From positions 4,627,081 through 4,691,080 of the forward strand of contig NC_086258.1 in NCBI RefSeq assembly GCF_021018805.1: DNA of 64,000 bases. Direction: 5' to 3'. This DNA is from Prinia subflava (Eukaryota > Chordata > Aves > Passeriformes > Cisticolidae). A model generated the notes under the pieces. That model made no database searches and was not told where the DNA came from. It saw only the letters and a program-made list of their open reading frames with translations. The translations under genes and the position numbers were made by a program. Shown in pieces: positions 11,801 to 23,169 of the stretch (position 1 is its first letter; every line of letters starts with the position of its first letter).

Positions 11801-14255
11801 GTCACCTGTTAATCCCACCACCCAACCAAAAATGTGTAATTTCCTGCAGTCTGCTTGGGCAAACAGTGCCATGCTGCCTTTCCTGAACCCTTCTATCCCA
11901 CATTCTGCTGCCTCTTCCCCCAAAATCCCCTACTCTCCCCTGCCTCCGCCTCTGATTTTGCACATCTTATGTAAAAATGTGGGTTACCTGGGTTGTGGCT
12001 TCTCAGGAAATCTCTTTGCAAGCTTGATATTTTTAGGGAGACACAAGTTATCTCAAGTGCAAGTGATAATCCTAAAATACTGTGCTGTAACCCTACAAAG
12101 AAGGCTGCCATAGATCATGGTTTTCTTGGAGATGACACCTTTTCTGTTGAAAAAAAGAAAAATATTGGCCAAGGGATTTTTGAGGACTTCATGTATTTTT
12201 CCAAATACTGGCAAGCCAATGAGCCCAGGCACCTCCAGCCAGGTTTTTGCTCACTCAGGAACCCCACTCACAGCCAGCATGAAGTTATTGCTGTCATTTT
12301 CCCAACCAACTTCTTGCTATAAATGACTCGACAGTGTCAGTGTGGGCTTACAGCAAGACAATATCACTGTAAATGCTTTGTCCAAAAGATACGGGGGGAA
12401 AAATTGCATTACAGTCAGAGAAATCAATTAGGTGGTGAATGGGCGTGTAGCAATTTCAATTCACTCTCACACAACTCCTTAATGCAGGGAATGCTTTGAT
12501 TCTAAAACCAGTGAAGTGGCTGCATATTTCAGTCCTCAGTTGTGTAGGAAAATAAGACTAAATAAGATATTAACATTTTTTTTCACTCATACAGGAAAAA
12601 AACCAAAACAAAACAGCTTTTGCTTTCACCTTTGAAAATGAATAGGAAAAAAAAATGGAAGGAAATTTGAGAATCTCCAACTCCCCCTGCTGAGTTAGTA
12701 GGACAAACTGTACAATCACACTGCTCAGTGGTGTAAGGAGGCAATTGGCCATGTGGGGCTTAAAAACTCTAATTTTTCTTACAATAGCTTCCAGCATCCT
12801 CACCAGACATGGATTTCTTTTCAAATGCATCCAACATGGATGGTACTTTTCACAAAAAATAGACAAAAAAAAAAAAAATCCCAAAGAAAGAAGCTACAGG
12901 AGGGAAGAAAGAAAGAGGCAGAGTGTAAATGCAACTTGCTTAAGGTCCATATTGCAGGGGCAGGAGTGGAAACCATTTCTTCTGACTCTTGCTCTCCTCA
13001 CTGGACAATGCTGCCATGCAGCAAAACCTGGATAAGGCAGAAGAGCAAGGGAAAATCAGAATTGCTTTGCCCATTTACATCCTCATGTCCCTTTTTTCAA
13101 GGCTTTCTTGGAATTATACTAATATGTTTTTTAAAAAAAAAAAAGAAAGAAAACAGAAGAGAAAAGCCCACGGTGTATTTGAGAGCAGACTTGAACCATT
13201 CTTTGTCTGTTCCACCTGAAATATTTATTTGTACATATTGACAATGAGCATTTACAGCTGTCTGCTGAGAAATATTACCCTGAGCTGCTTAAACCACTGT
13301 GCTAATCGACAGTGAGGTGGATTGGCAGAGATTTCCTCTGGAAGCCACTTGGAATCCTTTTCCAGCAGTGCTTTCAGATCTCTTTTCCACAGAGAATAAA
13401 AATATTGCTTTTATCCCCTGCTTCAGGAGAAAGGAATAGGGGGAAAGAGGATATTTTCAGGCTGATGACTGTCATTTTGCCCACCCTTTCCTGGAGGGCT
13501 GGGTGATGATGAGACAGCTCCTTGGGATGGATGAATTTGTCCTGGCTGCATTGGAATGGAGAGGTGTGGGCAGAACAAAAGGGTGGTGGGGATTTTCTGT
13601 CAAGGTGATGTGGTGTGGGGACCCTTCCTGCCTGCTGATGACTCTGCTTGAGCTGAAGCCTTCCTCCACTAAAATTTCCTTCAATGAGAACCCAAAACTG
13701 GCTGGATATCACAGCCCAAGCCCTCAATCCCTTGATGAGCATCACTCCCTACAGACACAGCCCACAGTATCCTCCTTTATTCTCCTGTGTTCAGTCTCAG
13801 CTCCACAGCACCACACAGGAACAGAGCCCAGGCCTTGTGGGGAAGCAGCCTCCAAAAAATTAATAGGTTTTATTTCCACCCTTGAATAAGGGCTGTGACT
13901 CTGAGCTGTCTCAGCCACACGTGTTAACAGCTGTGGGGGCACGGGAGAACATTTTGGAGTGGAGGGAGAAGGGAAGGAAATCCCTTTACACTGCCAGCAC
14001 AGACCAGGCAATGGCCTCTGCTTATGCAGACCATAATCATAATCATTACCTTTTATGATGAAGTACTTTGGCGTTATGGGGCACAGGTACTTTTCTGAAG
14101 TGGTTACTAACACATTAAATAAGGAATTAAGAGCCAGGCAGCATTTGATAAATGGCTGTTTGGGGGAGTGCTTAGACCATAAAATCTGCTTGTGATAACA
14201 AGGCTCTAAGTCCTGGAAGACAGGCTCCTCCCTGACTTTGAAGCAGTGCTGGGGG
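11801..14255. other. Unique sequence with A/T runs
   Basis: A-runs occur near 12867-12880 and 13131-13144. The 162-codon forward ORF at 12753-13241 runs through two such A-runs (poly-Lys stretches) and has no recognisable domain. No transposon end was seen. Confidence 0.45.
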
Positions 14256-14360
14256 TGATTGGAGAGACAAGGCTATTTTCATCCTCCCAATGTCATTCCA
14301 CCCAGTGAGGATGATTGGAGAGACAAGGCTGTCATCCTCCCAATATCATTCCAACCAGTG
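14256..14360 (+). repeat. Two-copy tandem duplication (~50 bp)
   Basis: A first unit at 14256-14311 and a second at 14312-14360 both start 'tgattggagagacaaggct' and both contain 'catcctcccaat' and 'tcattcca'. They differ by a few substitutions and small indels. This is a local tandem duplication with no recognisable function. Confidence 0.9.
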
Positions 14361-15484
14361 TCCTCCTGAGGAAATATCCATTTGGACCGTGGTGCAGGTG
14401 AACACCTCTGCCTGTGGGTGACTGTAGAACATGACTCCAACCAAATTTACAGTTGCAAAACAAACCTGCTCCGTGCAGGTGAGGCCTGAGCATGTCTGTG
14501 TGAAGGAGTATGAAGGTGTGAAGGTATATCCATGTTTTTCTGCTCCTCTCTCCATCTCCATGGTGGGACCAGGCACTGGAACTGAGCACAAGGCATTAGA
14601 GGTGGGATGCACTCGGCTGAGCTGAGGGGAGGGGTTTGCCCCGTTCCATCCTCTTTCATTGCTGCTAAGTGCTCACGTCTCCTCAGATAGAATGGCTGAT
14701 GAAATCAGAGCTGCTTCTGTTGTTTCTGGCTCCAAGGTAAATTTTATCAAAAGCAAAGCTCCTTTGACTGCTATCAGCAGAAAGGAAAGTAAAGCTCTTT
14801 TTATTACAGGAATATCAATAGAAGCATTTGTCTGACCTCTCTATCGCCTCTCCCCTCCCCACCTCCACTGGCTCCAAATTAGGGATGGGAGAAGAGTGCT
14901 GATAAAATAAGGCTAAGATAAAAATCTTAATATTGCAGAACCTGTGACACAGAAAGTAGAAAGAACCACAAAAGCCCGGTTTTGACCTTCAAAGATGGCT
15001 CAGAATCAAACCCACAGGGCTTTATCTGATATTTTACCTACTCCAGCCTCTGGAGCAGATGAAGCAGACCCGTGTCCTAAGGAGTTCTAGTTTTTGCAGG
15101 CAAATACAGCTCTAATATCTTTCCTAGGAAATAAGATACTGGAAACCACACAAATAGTGATTCCTGATGGATTTTAGCAGCTCCATCTCTGTCTGGGAAA
15201 AAATTAACCTGGGCTGTACAGACAAGAAAGCTGAGGTTAGAGGTCACCACGCTGATCTCCACCTCTGCTTTAGAGTTTTTTCTTTAATTGCTTTGTTCTC
15301 CTGCCACCACGATTTAGAGATACAAGCAAAGGCAAGAAAAGTCAAGGAAAAGCTTACTAGTTTTCCTGGTTCCTTAGATATTCCTCGAAAAGCTGACCTT
15401 TAAAGCAAGTTTGGTAACCTGTGGCTATGTACACAAGGCTCCTGCCCAGAGAGGGGTGACAGGATGTCGTGTAACCGAGGCACT
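14361..15484. other. Unique sequence; one weak exon-like spot
   Basis: Mostly unremarkable. At 14687-14736 a pyrimidine tract plus CAG is followed by an open stretch containing an ATG with A at -3 and G at +4, ending at AAG|GTAAAT (discussed in the findings). A 47-codon ORF starts at that ATG (14692-14835). No homology was recognised. Confidence 0.35.
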
Positions 15485-15760
15485 GGAGTGGCTCTGAGGA
15501 AATGTGGGTTCAACAGCATCGATTTCCTCTGTGATCTTAGAGAAATCATTTTGGGCCTGATATTCACTAACACCGAAGCATTTTAACATCATGGGAGAAA
15601 TGAAAAGAGAGTGTAAATGTAATATATACCCACTTCATGGCCCGTTTATGCTGTCAGAGTGGTGGAAAGCAAATTTAGTGCAAATGAGAATCACACATTT
15701 TATCTTTCTGTGCCTCAGTTCTGCATCTGTAATACAGAAGTTAATAAAACTGTCTGACTC
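15485..15760 (+). repeat. MIR-type SINE fossil, interrupted
   Basis: The left part (15485-15552) has 'gaaatgtgggttcaacag' and 'cctctgtgatcttagagaaa'. The right part (15702-15760) has 'tctttctgtgcctcagtt' followed by 'ctgcatctgtaatacag', the most diagnostic MIR block. Removing 15553-15701 makes the two parts read through continuously in the expected MIR order. The copy was therefore split by an insertion, annotated separately. Confidence 0.65.
15553..15693. mobile_element. Candidate hAT-type MITE nested in MIR
   Basis: A 141-bp segment begins 'gggcctgatattc' and ends 'aaatgagaatca', giving a short, degenerate inverted terminus (TGATATTC against TGATTCTC). It is flanked by ATCATTTT at 15545-15552 and CACATTTT at 15694-15701, an imperfect 8-bp duplication (6 of 8 identical). 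hAT transposons make 8-bp target duplications. It is non-coding and much too short to be autonomous. Family assignment is an inference. Confidence 0.45.
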
Positions 15761-17440
15761 TCTCTTGCTCTCACTCTTTTTTTTTGGCTACATGTCAGCC
15801 CTGTTTGTTTGGCCTTTAAACTTTTCAGTGCAAGAACCACCCCCCACAACACCTTTGTACAACCAAGTGCACAAAACCAGCTTGGGTTGAGCTCTGGGTG
15901 CAGTGAGAGCCTGCTCATAACAAAATCCTCTCAACCAACACAGGGATTCCATTTAAATTCAGGAGAACACCAACATGACGAAAACTTAATCAGAAATCTT
16001 CATTCATTCTTTCTTTTTTCCCCTTTTCCAGTTTTTTTTTGACTGTTCCAGGATCTAAGGGAGACATCTGAAGCTGAAGAAAGGAAGTGACTTGTTCACA
16101 GGTTGACACCCTGCCAGCCATCATTACAAACCCTGAAATTGGTATTTTCACCCTCATTTGGATGATCAGGTGTAAACATAAATTTTAATTATTTACATAA
16201 TTAAGTCAGTAATTTGCTGCCCATCAGAAATGTTTGACGATATTTTAGTGCCATCTGTTTCCTAATTGAACTTAATCTCTAAAAGATGTTACAAAAATAT
16301 CCACTAAATAATAATGATAAACACAAAACGATTCCCCTCTTCCCCCCCTCCCCTCCTCCATAATTGCTGCTATTTTCAATCATTTCCCTGGGAAAAAGAG
16401 GCTGGGGTTCAGATGTGCCAAGGTCTTATTGGTAGATGAGCACTGAAACAACAATAAAATGTTTAGAAGAACTGCTGAAGCCCAGGTGGTGGATAGGCAA
16501 GGCCTAACTGCAGGGAGAGAGGTGGAAATAATTAAAAAATCAAACCAGAATGTGTCCCAATACCTCTGTAAGTGATGCCCAGAGCTTGTGATGGTCCCCT
16601 GACTTTCAGACACATCAAAGATGTGCCAAAGCTCCAAATTCATGTGTTAGAAGGGCAGAGGTGAGAGAATCAAAATCTGGAAGAGGTCTGAAAAGACAAC
16701 GTAAAATAACATGAAAATGTTTGTCATAAGAACTACATCTGCAGAATTTCCTTCTGTGCAGCAGAACCAGTAACTTTCCAAAAGCAGATTGTGGTTTTAG
16801 AGGTTTATGGCCCTGTCCAGCAGCATTTTGGGCATTCAGATACTTCACTCAAAAATGCTGAAACTGATTTGGTCCATGAAGTTCAGCTGGAATATTCAAG
16901 TGCAAACATTATCAGGAAACTTGTCCCCACCTCTCCCTTGAGCACAGAGTGGATTTGTGCAGACTGGCTGTCATTCCTTCTCGGCAAAGGAGTGCCTTGG
17001 TTTCTTTGGAATAAACATTTTCCAGGATCCCTTCAGGTTTTAACCATGTTGACAAATTCTGTAGCCGAGCACTAGACTGCAAAACAATCAGAACATGTTC
17101 ACTTTTAAAAATAATCAGTTTATGGAGCTTTAGAAAAGATGCAGTTCAGATCTGATGCAAGTCTGGCTTAAAGATTTTGGTTAGCAGTTACTTTCTCCCT
17201 CGCCTTGTAGGAACAGAACATTCTTGCTGATTGAGTTGTCAAAATCGAGGCTCATCTGATGGCTCCCAACAGACCTCTATGAAATTGGTGTACTCAAATC
17301 AATTGGCTTTGCTGGAATTGAAAGAACTGGCTGTCAACCACATATGGTGCCCATTTGTTCATGTGGATGGACTCCAGACATTGCACCAGAGCTGTTAAAG
17401 CCCGAGCTCCTTCTCGTAGGTGGCACAAGATTTCCAGGAG
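15761..17440. other. Unique sequence, nothing recognised
   Basis: Pyrimidine-rich patches occur near 16010-16038 and 16336-16365. No gene or element was seen. ORFs of up to 94 codons are anonymous. Confidence 0.45.
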
Positions 17441-17496
17441 AAAGTCTTGCTGTCTTTCCCATGACCAGTAAAGTCTTGCTGTCTTTCCTTTGACCA
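17441..17496 (+). repeat. Two-copy 29-bp tandem duplication
   Basis: 'aaagtcttgctgtctttcc' starts at 17441 and again at 17470, each followed by a '(t)gacca' ending. Near-identity suggests a recent slip or duplication. Confidence 0.9.
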
Positions 17497-18914
17497 TTTT
17501 TATGACAGGAAGGTGAAGGAGAGATGCAACATATTAATGAAATTTGAAGGAAAGCCCAAAAATCCTTTGTGTGTGTGAGTGTGTAAGGCTACTTATGTGG
17601 AACTTCTGTTAGTATATTCTAAATGCACTTTAGTTATGCTGGAATATAGGAGAGATCAATATTTTTGTCTCATGTCACAGAAAAAAAATTATCATGCCCA
17701 ACGAGTCACTAAAATTGAGTAGTTGATGAGTTTGATGGGAAAGGCCTGTCACCACATCTGTAGTCACATTAACTTTCCAATTTCTTTTCTTTTAATCTCT
17801 CCTTTCAATTGTGCATGAAAAAATCTGTTAAATTTAGTCTCACCCTAAGAGCTTTGGGGTACTTTTTTTTTTACTTTATTTTCAGGAATACTTTGACTCT
17901 CTTGGAAAAAAAAAGTATTTTCCTCTTATATTCTCATCAGACATTTCACATTTTGATTTCTTAAAAGTAGAGTGGGGTGGACTTGCCAAACTGTCTTATT
18001 TTGTACAGGTAACTGTGACATAAAAATTAAGTCAAGCTTGAAGAAAATTGGATGAGTGGTTGAAAAATTAATAACACCTACACCAGGAAATTGTGAGTTT
18101 AAAATTATGGCGTTTTCTGCCAGTTTGAATATTTTAATGTATGTTCACAAGCAATTCCATTAATGTAGACTGGCAAAATAATTATTTCAGTTTATAATTT
18201 TTCAATTATTAAAACCATATTTCATCAAATGTATTTAATTCTCAATAAAATCTATCAAGCAAGCCAAGTTTGATTTCTCCTAACCTTGAATCCTTCCAAA
18301 CAGTAGATTCTGCCAAAAATACAGTACGTTTTTTAAATATAATTTAAGAGGCTTAAGATACTGTAAGTCCTTAGAGCAGTTTAAGAGGCTTACTGTAAAC
18401 TCTCTAAAACTGCAGAGCAATTTAAGCAGTGAAAGCATCCCGGGCCCACCCTTGCCTGGAGTAAAGCGGCACAAACCCCAGATTTTAAAAGAGCTTCAGC
18501 GCTCTCCCTGCACTGGGAATCTGTCCCTAAATCTTGAGAAGCCTTAAGCCTCTTTGGCCTTGTGTGCACAAGGTTTCAGACACTCCAGCAAGCTCTTGTC
18601 AAAGCAGTTTGAGCCAACATTTCTGGCTCAGCATCTTCAGTCCAAGCATGACGGATGTCAACGAGGTTTTACAAGTGTTCAGCCCACCTCAGGAGCTTAG
18701 TGCAGTGCTGAGCCTGGCTCAGCCCAAGGGGTCTCTCTCTGAGAAGAAAAGAGGCACTGGGGGCTGCAGAGAGGTTTGGGGAATGTGGGATACATCCTAA
18801 ACATGAGACTTGTTATGTTCAACACGCCGTATTTTAGATTAAATTACTTCGTGCAGCCTGACTCTCCCATTAAGGGCACCAAGTGACAGAAGATTAGCTC
18901 TTTACAGAACAGGT
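17497..18914. other. AT-rich, repeat-poor stretch
   Basis: Strongly AT-rich from about 17500 to 18420, with many TAAT/ATTA motifs and no recognisable transposon. The character resembles deeply conserved non-coding DNA, but conservation cannot be tested here. A short internal duplication of 'tttaagaggctta' occurs at about 18343-18400. From 18430 onward the composition becomes ordinary. Confidence 0.3.
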
Positions 18915-19085
18915 AATAAAGTATTGGAATGGCCTGCCTGGGACGTGGTGGAGTCACCATCCCTGGATGTGCTTAAATAAAGACTGGATGTGGCATTTGG
19001 TGCCATGGTTTAGTTGAGGTTAGGGTTGGGTTGGACTTGATGATCTTGGAGGTCTCTTCCAACCTAATAATTCTCTGATTCTGTG
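18915..19085 (+). mobile_element. CR1 LINE 3' end
   Basis: Contains 'attggaatggcctgcctggg', 'gtggagtcaccatccctgga', 'ggttggacttgatgatcttg' and 'ggtctcttccaacctaa'. It ends with two octamer units (ATTCTCTG ATTCTGTG). Clear, moderately diverged 3' terminal fragment of ~170 bp. Confidence 0.92.
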
Positions 19086-20380
19086 GGATTCAGCTTGGAA
19101 ACAGCTTCTCCAAGAAATTCTGGCATCCTCCCATCCCCTCAATACCACTCTCCACGTTGGCATGCAGACACATCTCGCTGTGTTCTCGGGTCTCAGCACA
19201 TTCTGCTACTCCTGGACCTGCAGGTTCAGGGGGTTTTGCTCATCCCCCCATATGCAGCTCCCAGAGGAGATACTCAGCTCATCCTGCACACAGTTAATGG
19301 CATTAGTAGATGTCTGCAAAGCAATAATGGGATTTAGAGTGCCCAGCACACATCTCCTCCTTGAGCTTTGATCTGACAGCTGCACCTCCATGGAGGCCAA
19401 GCTCCACTCAGTCTTGTTGAAATTCAGTCTGAGCCTTGGACATGGATTTAGGCTTTGTCACTGCAATTCACCTCAGTTCCAGGATGGGAATTTAGACCCC
19501 GGAAAAGCACTGATTTGGCTGTCTGAGTCTTACCTGGATGTGAAATGCACTGATGAAAACAGCTAAACCTAGTACCTAAAAAGGCCCCAATCATGGAGCT
19601 CCCAGGCTTTCCAGTGCTTGAGTCAAACTGCCTTTATTGCAGGAAGGGGATTGTGAGAAGACAATTAGCCAGGAGTAAGTCATCCCTGAATGCCAGAGCT
19701 GAGTGAAGAGAATCTTTCCTGCTCTTCTGGAGAAAAAACCATAACTGGAGCCAGCCAAGAGCTCCACTTGGCGCATGCCCAGAGGCCAGATGCCAGTTCA
19801 ATTTCAGCCAAGACCTAGAGCCATTGGAATGACAAATCTTTCCTTAACACTCTTATTAAATCCTAATCTCAATCTTATTCATCATTATTAAGCATTGAAA
19901 TTGGGCTGAATATTTAAATGAGGTGAAATGGAAAGACAAAGAGGTGTTGGGAGTTTGGGGGGGGGGTGGTGTAGAGGAAGATTTAAAGAGACAACTTGAA
20001 TTCCCTTCATAAATTGAAGAGTAATCTGTCCAGATTCAGAGACTGATAGAGATAAACCACTTCCAGAAATAACTAAAAAAGAAAAAAAAAACAAGAGAGA
20101 GGGAAATATATTACCTGTTAGAACCCAGACTTGTAATACTAGTCTTTTAAAGACTTCTTAGTAATATAGCAGGAATATGGGGAGAAGGGTTTGCAGAACA
20201 CAGATTGAGGATAGAGAGAGAAAAGATGAATTGAGAGATTAAATATACCAGGGTGGTTTAAGGGCTGTTGAAATATGGCTTCCCTGAGGTGTGTGTGGCC
20301 CAGGCTAAATGTGATGATAAGGGATGGTTGGAGCAAAATCCTGTCAGCTGCCTCACACCACAGGCAAGTGTGAAACGCTC
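19086..20380. other. Unique sequence, nothing recognised
   Basis: Contains a run of ten G at 19957-19966. ORFs are short and anonymous. No element termini were recognised. Confidence 0.45.
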
Positions 20381-20518
20381 TAAAAGTCACACTAATGACA
20401 TCATTCCTGATTTACCTGTAATCCTTTTAAAAGTCACACTAATGACATCATTCCTGATTTACCTGTAATCCTTTTAAAAGTCACACTAATGACATCATTC
20501 CTGATTTTCCTGTAACCC
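20381..20518 (+). repeat. 3 x 47-bp tandem repeat
   Basis: Units start at 20381, 20428 and 20475, each with 'taaaagtcacactaatgaca' followed by 'tcattcctgatt' and 'cctgtaa'. The first two units are identical as read. The third departs near its end. Each unit contains a TGACATCA motif, close to a CRE/AP-1-type site, so the array multiplies that motif three times. Confidence 0.95.
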
Positions 20519-22955
20519 CTATGGGAGACTCAGCACCTCCACTGAGTACCTTCACCACTAGGAATTTCTGTATCAAGAATATTCTGGTTGTGCAATGACT
20601 GGAACAAGACAGGAGTTTAGTCTCAGCTGCTTAACCATGGAACCAGACCTTGAAGCTGACTTTCTCCATGGGGACAGGTTACGGCCTCAGCTTCACCAGC
20701 CCCCTGTGACTCCCAGCATCAATCCAGTGCCAATCCCAGCTCCAGACAGTTTTGCTGATGCAAGGGAGATCACAATCTGCCTCACGAGGAATAGATATTT
20801 TTCTGCGTTTAAAAATAAATATTCAGATTCGGAGCATTTCATGGAGCAGGGTGACCCACACCATCTGTTCCTTCTGACAGTTCTTGGGAAGCCTGCGGAT
20901 CTGTTTTTCAAATCAAATTACATATATAGAATACTTCTTTTCTCATTGTTCCCTCTTTTTTTTCCCCCCTTTTCCAGATGGGACTAAGTCAAAGGAATAA
21001 TCCCTGCTCCCTTCTCACAGTTCCTGCCTACCCAAAATAATTCACCCAGCTCATTGAAGATTTGTGCATATCCACAATGTGTATCCCAAAATGCTAAAAC
21101 AATCTATTTAACCTTTACGCCAGCTAATGCATACATTAGAACAAGGACCTATATATGAACATAAAAATGTGAGAAATTGAAACTCACTGACATAAAATCA
21201 AAGAGCTAGGCTATAAAAGGTGTCACTTTTATGTGATTATCTTGCCAATATCTCCACATTGCGAAACTAAATCAAAGTGCAATTTTTCCCACATGTATTG
21301 CTTTTAATGGAGTCCGTTAATGGCAGCGATTCCTTATAGATCTCCATGTAATGGAAGAGTGGTTCCTGTGCCATAACGCTGGGGGAGCTGAGCCCCACAC
21401 ACACACAGGGACATTTATCTTGTGAGCCTGACCTTATGTGACTGCTGTGTCAGGCTGTGCCGAGCACTGCCAGAGCTGAGCCAATCCCTCAGCAAGATGG
21501 AAAGGGAGCAAACCATGGCCAAAACTGCCTTCTCCATCCTCCTCCCCTCCCTGAGACAGACTCCACACGCTGATGAGCTCAGGAGTTGTGTTCACAGCAG
21601 CTGGAGAGAGTCGGTTCCCAAGTTTTTGCCACAGGGCCTGGAGCAGGGGCACTGATCTCTCTTTTGGCCAGCAGAATGGCTTCACTTCTCTGTAGAATTA
21701 AAATGATCTTGCTGATCACAAGTTCTTTAATCCATAGATGTCAAAAAGTGAAGGTGAGTGTCTACTTCCCAATTTTATAGCTAGGGAAGATGAATTGAGG
21801 TGGTTTCTCACCGTTGCAGGCTCTCCAACAAGTTGCAGGCTTGAGGCAGGACACAAACAGCTGTATCCTGCATTTCTACAACCCTACATATCCACAATTC
21901 TAGGATTAAACCATGACTGTCTCCACGTTCCTTCAGCTCCTCTTTCCTGCTCTCACAGACATAACCTTGGAGAAAGCAGAAAACACAAAGTGGAGGATGT
22001 AGAAATCCCTCTGTACAGGGGATTTCCATCATCTGGGAAAGCCATGATCAGGGTTGTTCCAACATCTTATCAATGTCCTGCACCCCAAGGAGTCCCTTGG
22101 ACCCCCAGAACTGGGTGTCCCCGGGTGTCCCACTGCAGGAGGTCACATCTATGCCCTGGATGGGGTAGCAGAGCTTACAGGGGGATGCTGCTCCCGCCCT
22201 GCGCCAAAGCAAACAGAGACTTTTCAGGGTCACTTTCTCCTGTCCATGGTCTTTACTCCTCCCTGAAGAAAATCCTCAGCCTGAAGCCAGCTGAAATCAA
22301 TGCAGTGGCAGCCCAGATTAATTTCACATCCGCATGCTATTTTTTTAAATTATGTTATTAGGAAGATTTTACTCACTGTTGTTTTAAATCCCCTGGAAAC
22401 ACGAAAATTCCATTTTCCCAGCGTCTATTCATCTTCATTAACCACGTGCTGATTTTTTTATTCTTTTCTGCTGTTGGTAGAAACCCCAAGTCAATGAAAC
22501 ACCCTTTTATTGCACTTTGATACCAACCAGAACTGGGATTTCTGTGATCTGCATGTGCCAATGTCAAAGACTACTAATGTATTTAGCAGTCAGAAGTGAG
22601 GTCATTGTTCTTACCTTACCAGCATTCCCAATCAAATTGACTTGATTGTTTTCTTTGGGGTTTTTAAGCATTGGATTATTTTATTTTAGCTGAAACAAGA
22701 AACATCTGTTGTCTAGAGTAATGCTGCTCAAAACCATTTGTATCAGGGGGAGTGGGTGGCAAGGGGATAAGAAACAAATCAAAGCTGTGTATCTTTTAAT
22801 CAAGTAAGACAGTGATTTTTGGAGGAAAAAGTAAAAGCTGGAAGTGTATAAGTAGCAGTTTTAAACTTGAGAATTCCTAAACAACAATATCATGGCAAAT
22901 TCAAGATCTTTTAGTCACTCCTCCTCTGCATCACAAATCATAACTTTCGGTTCGC
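20519..22955. other. Unique sequence with anonymous ORFs
   Basis: Holds the longest forward ORF not driven by a tandem repeat (21738-22361, 207 codons), which has no recognisable domain. A strong pyrimidine tract plus CAG lies at 20950-20977. The stretch 21170-21400 is AT-rich and repeat-free with scattered CpGs. No transposon end was recognised. Confidence 0.4.
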
Positions 22956-23057
22956 AATCAAAAAAAAAAACCAAAAAAAACCAAACCAAACCAAACAAAA
23001 ACAAAAAAAACACCACCAAAAAAAAAAAAAAAAAAAAAAACAAAAAAAAAAAAAAAA
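22956..23057 (+). repeat. A-rich low-complexity tract
   Basis: A runs interrupted by CC and CCA, with (AAACC)n-like parts near 22980-23000 and then almost pure A to 23057. No processed pseudogene or SINE body was recognised upstream, so it is treated as simple sequence and not as a retroposon tail. Its ORFs (Lys-rich or Phe-rich) are artefacts. Confidence 0.9.
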
Positions 23058-23127
23058 CCTCCATACACGAAAATTCTTCTCTCAGAAGTTGACAAGAGGT
23101 TCACTTCCCAGAAGCCAACGTTCGAGC

Positions 23128-23169
23128 AATTATTTTGGATTAAAATCCAAAATAATTTTGGATTAAAAT
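23128..23169. repeat. Perfect palindrome plus direct repeat
   Basis: A 13-bp arm at 23128-23140 and its exact reverse complement at 23145-23157 are separated by the 4-base loop TAAA. A 15-bp direct copy of 'attttggattaaaat' (23132-23146) occurs at 23155-23169. An AT-rich hairpin or cruciform could form. It is not adjacent to any recognised gene or element. Confidence 0.9.

Noticed and set aside
12753..13241. 162-codon forward ORF
   Set aside because: Runs through two poly-A tracts giving poly-Lys, with no recognisable domain.
21738..22361. 207-codon forward ORF
   Set aside because: Longest forward ORF not caused by a tandem repeat, but no domain, signal peptide, homology or splice context could be recognised. 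Such a length is possible by chance in 64 kb of six-frame sequence.
22892..23092. Lys/Asn-rich ORF and possible retroposon tail
   Set aside because: A-rich simple sequence. No processed-gene or SINE body was found upstream and no target duplication was identified.
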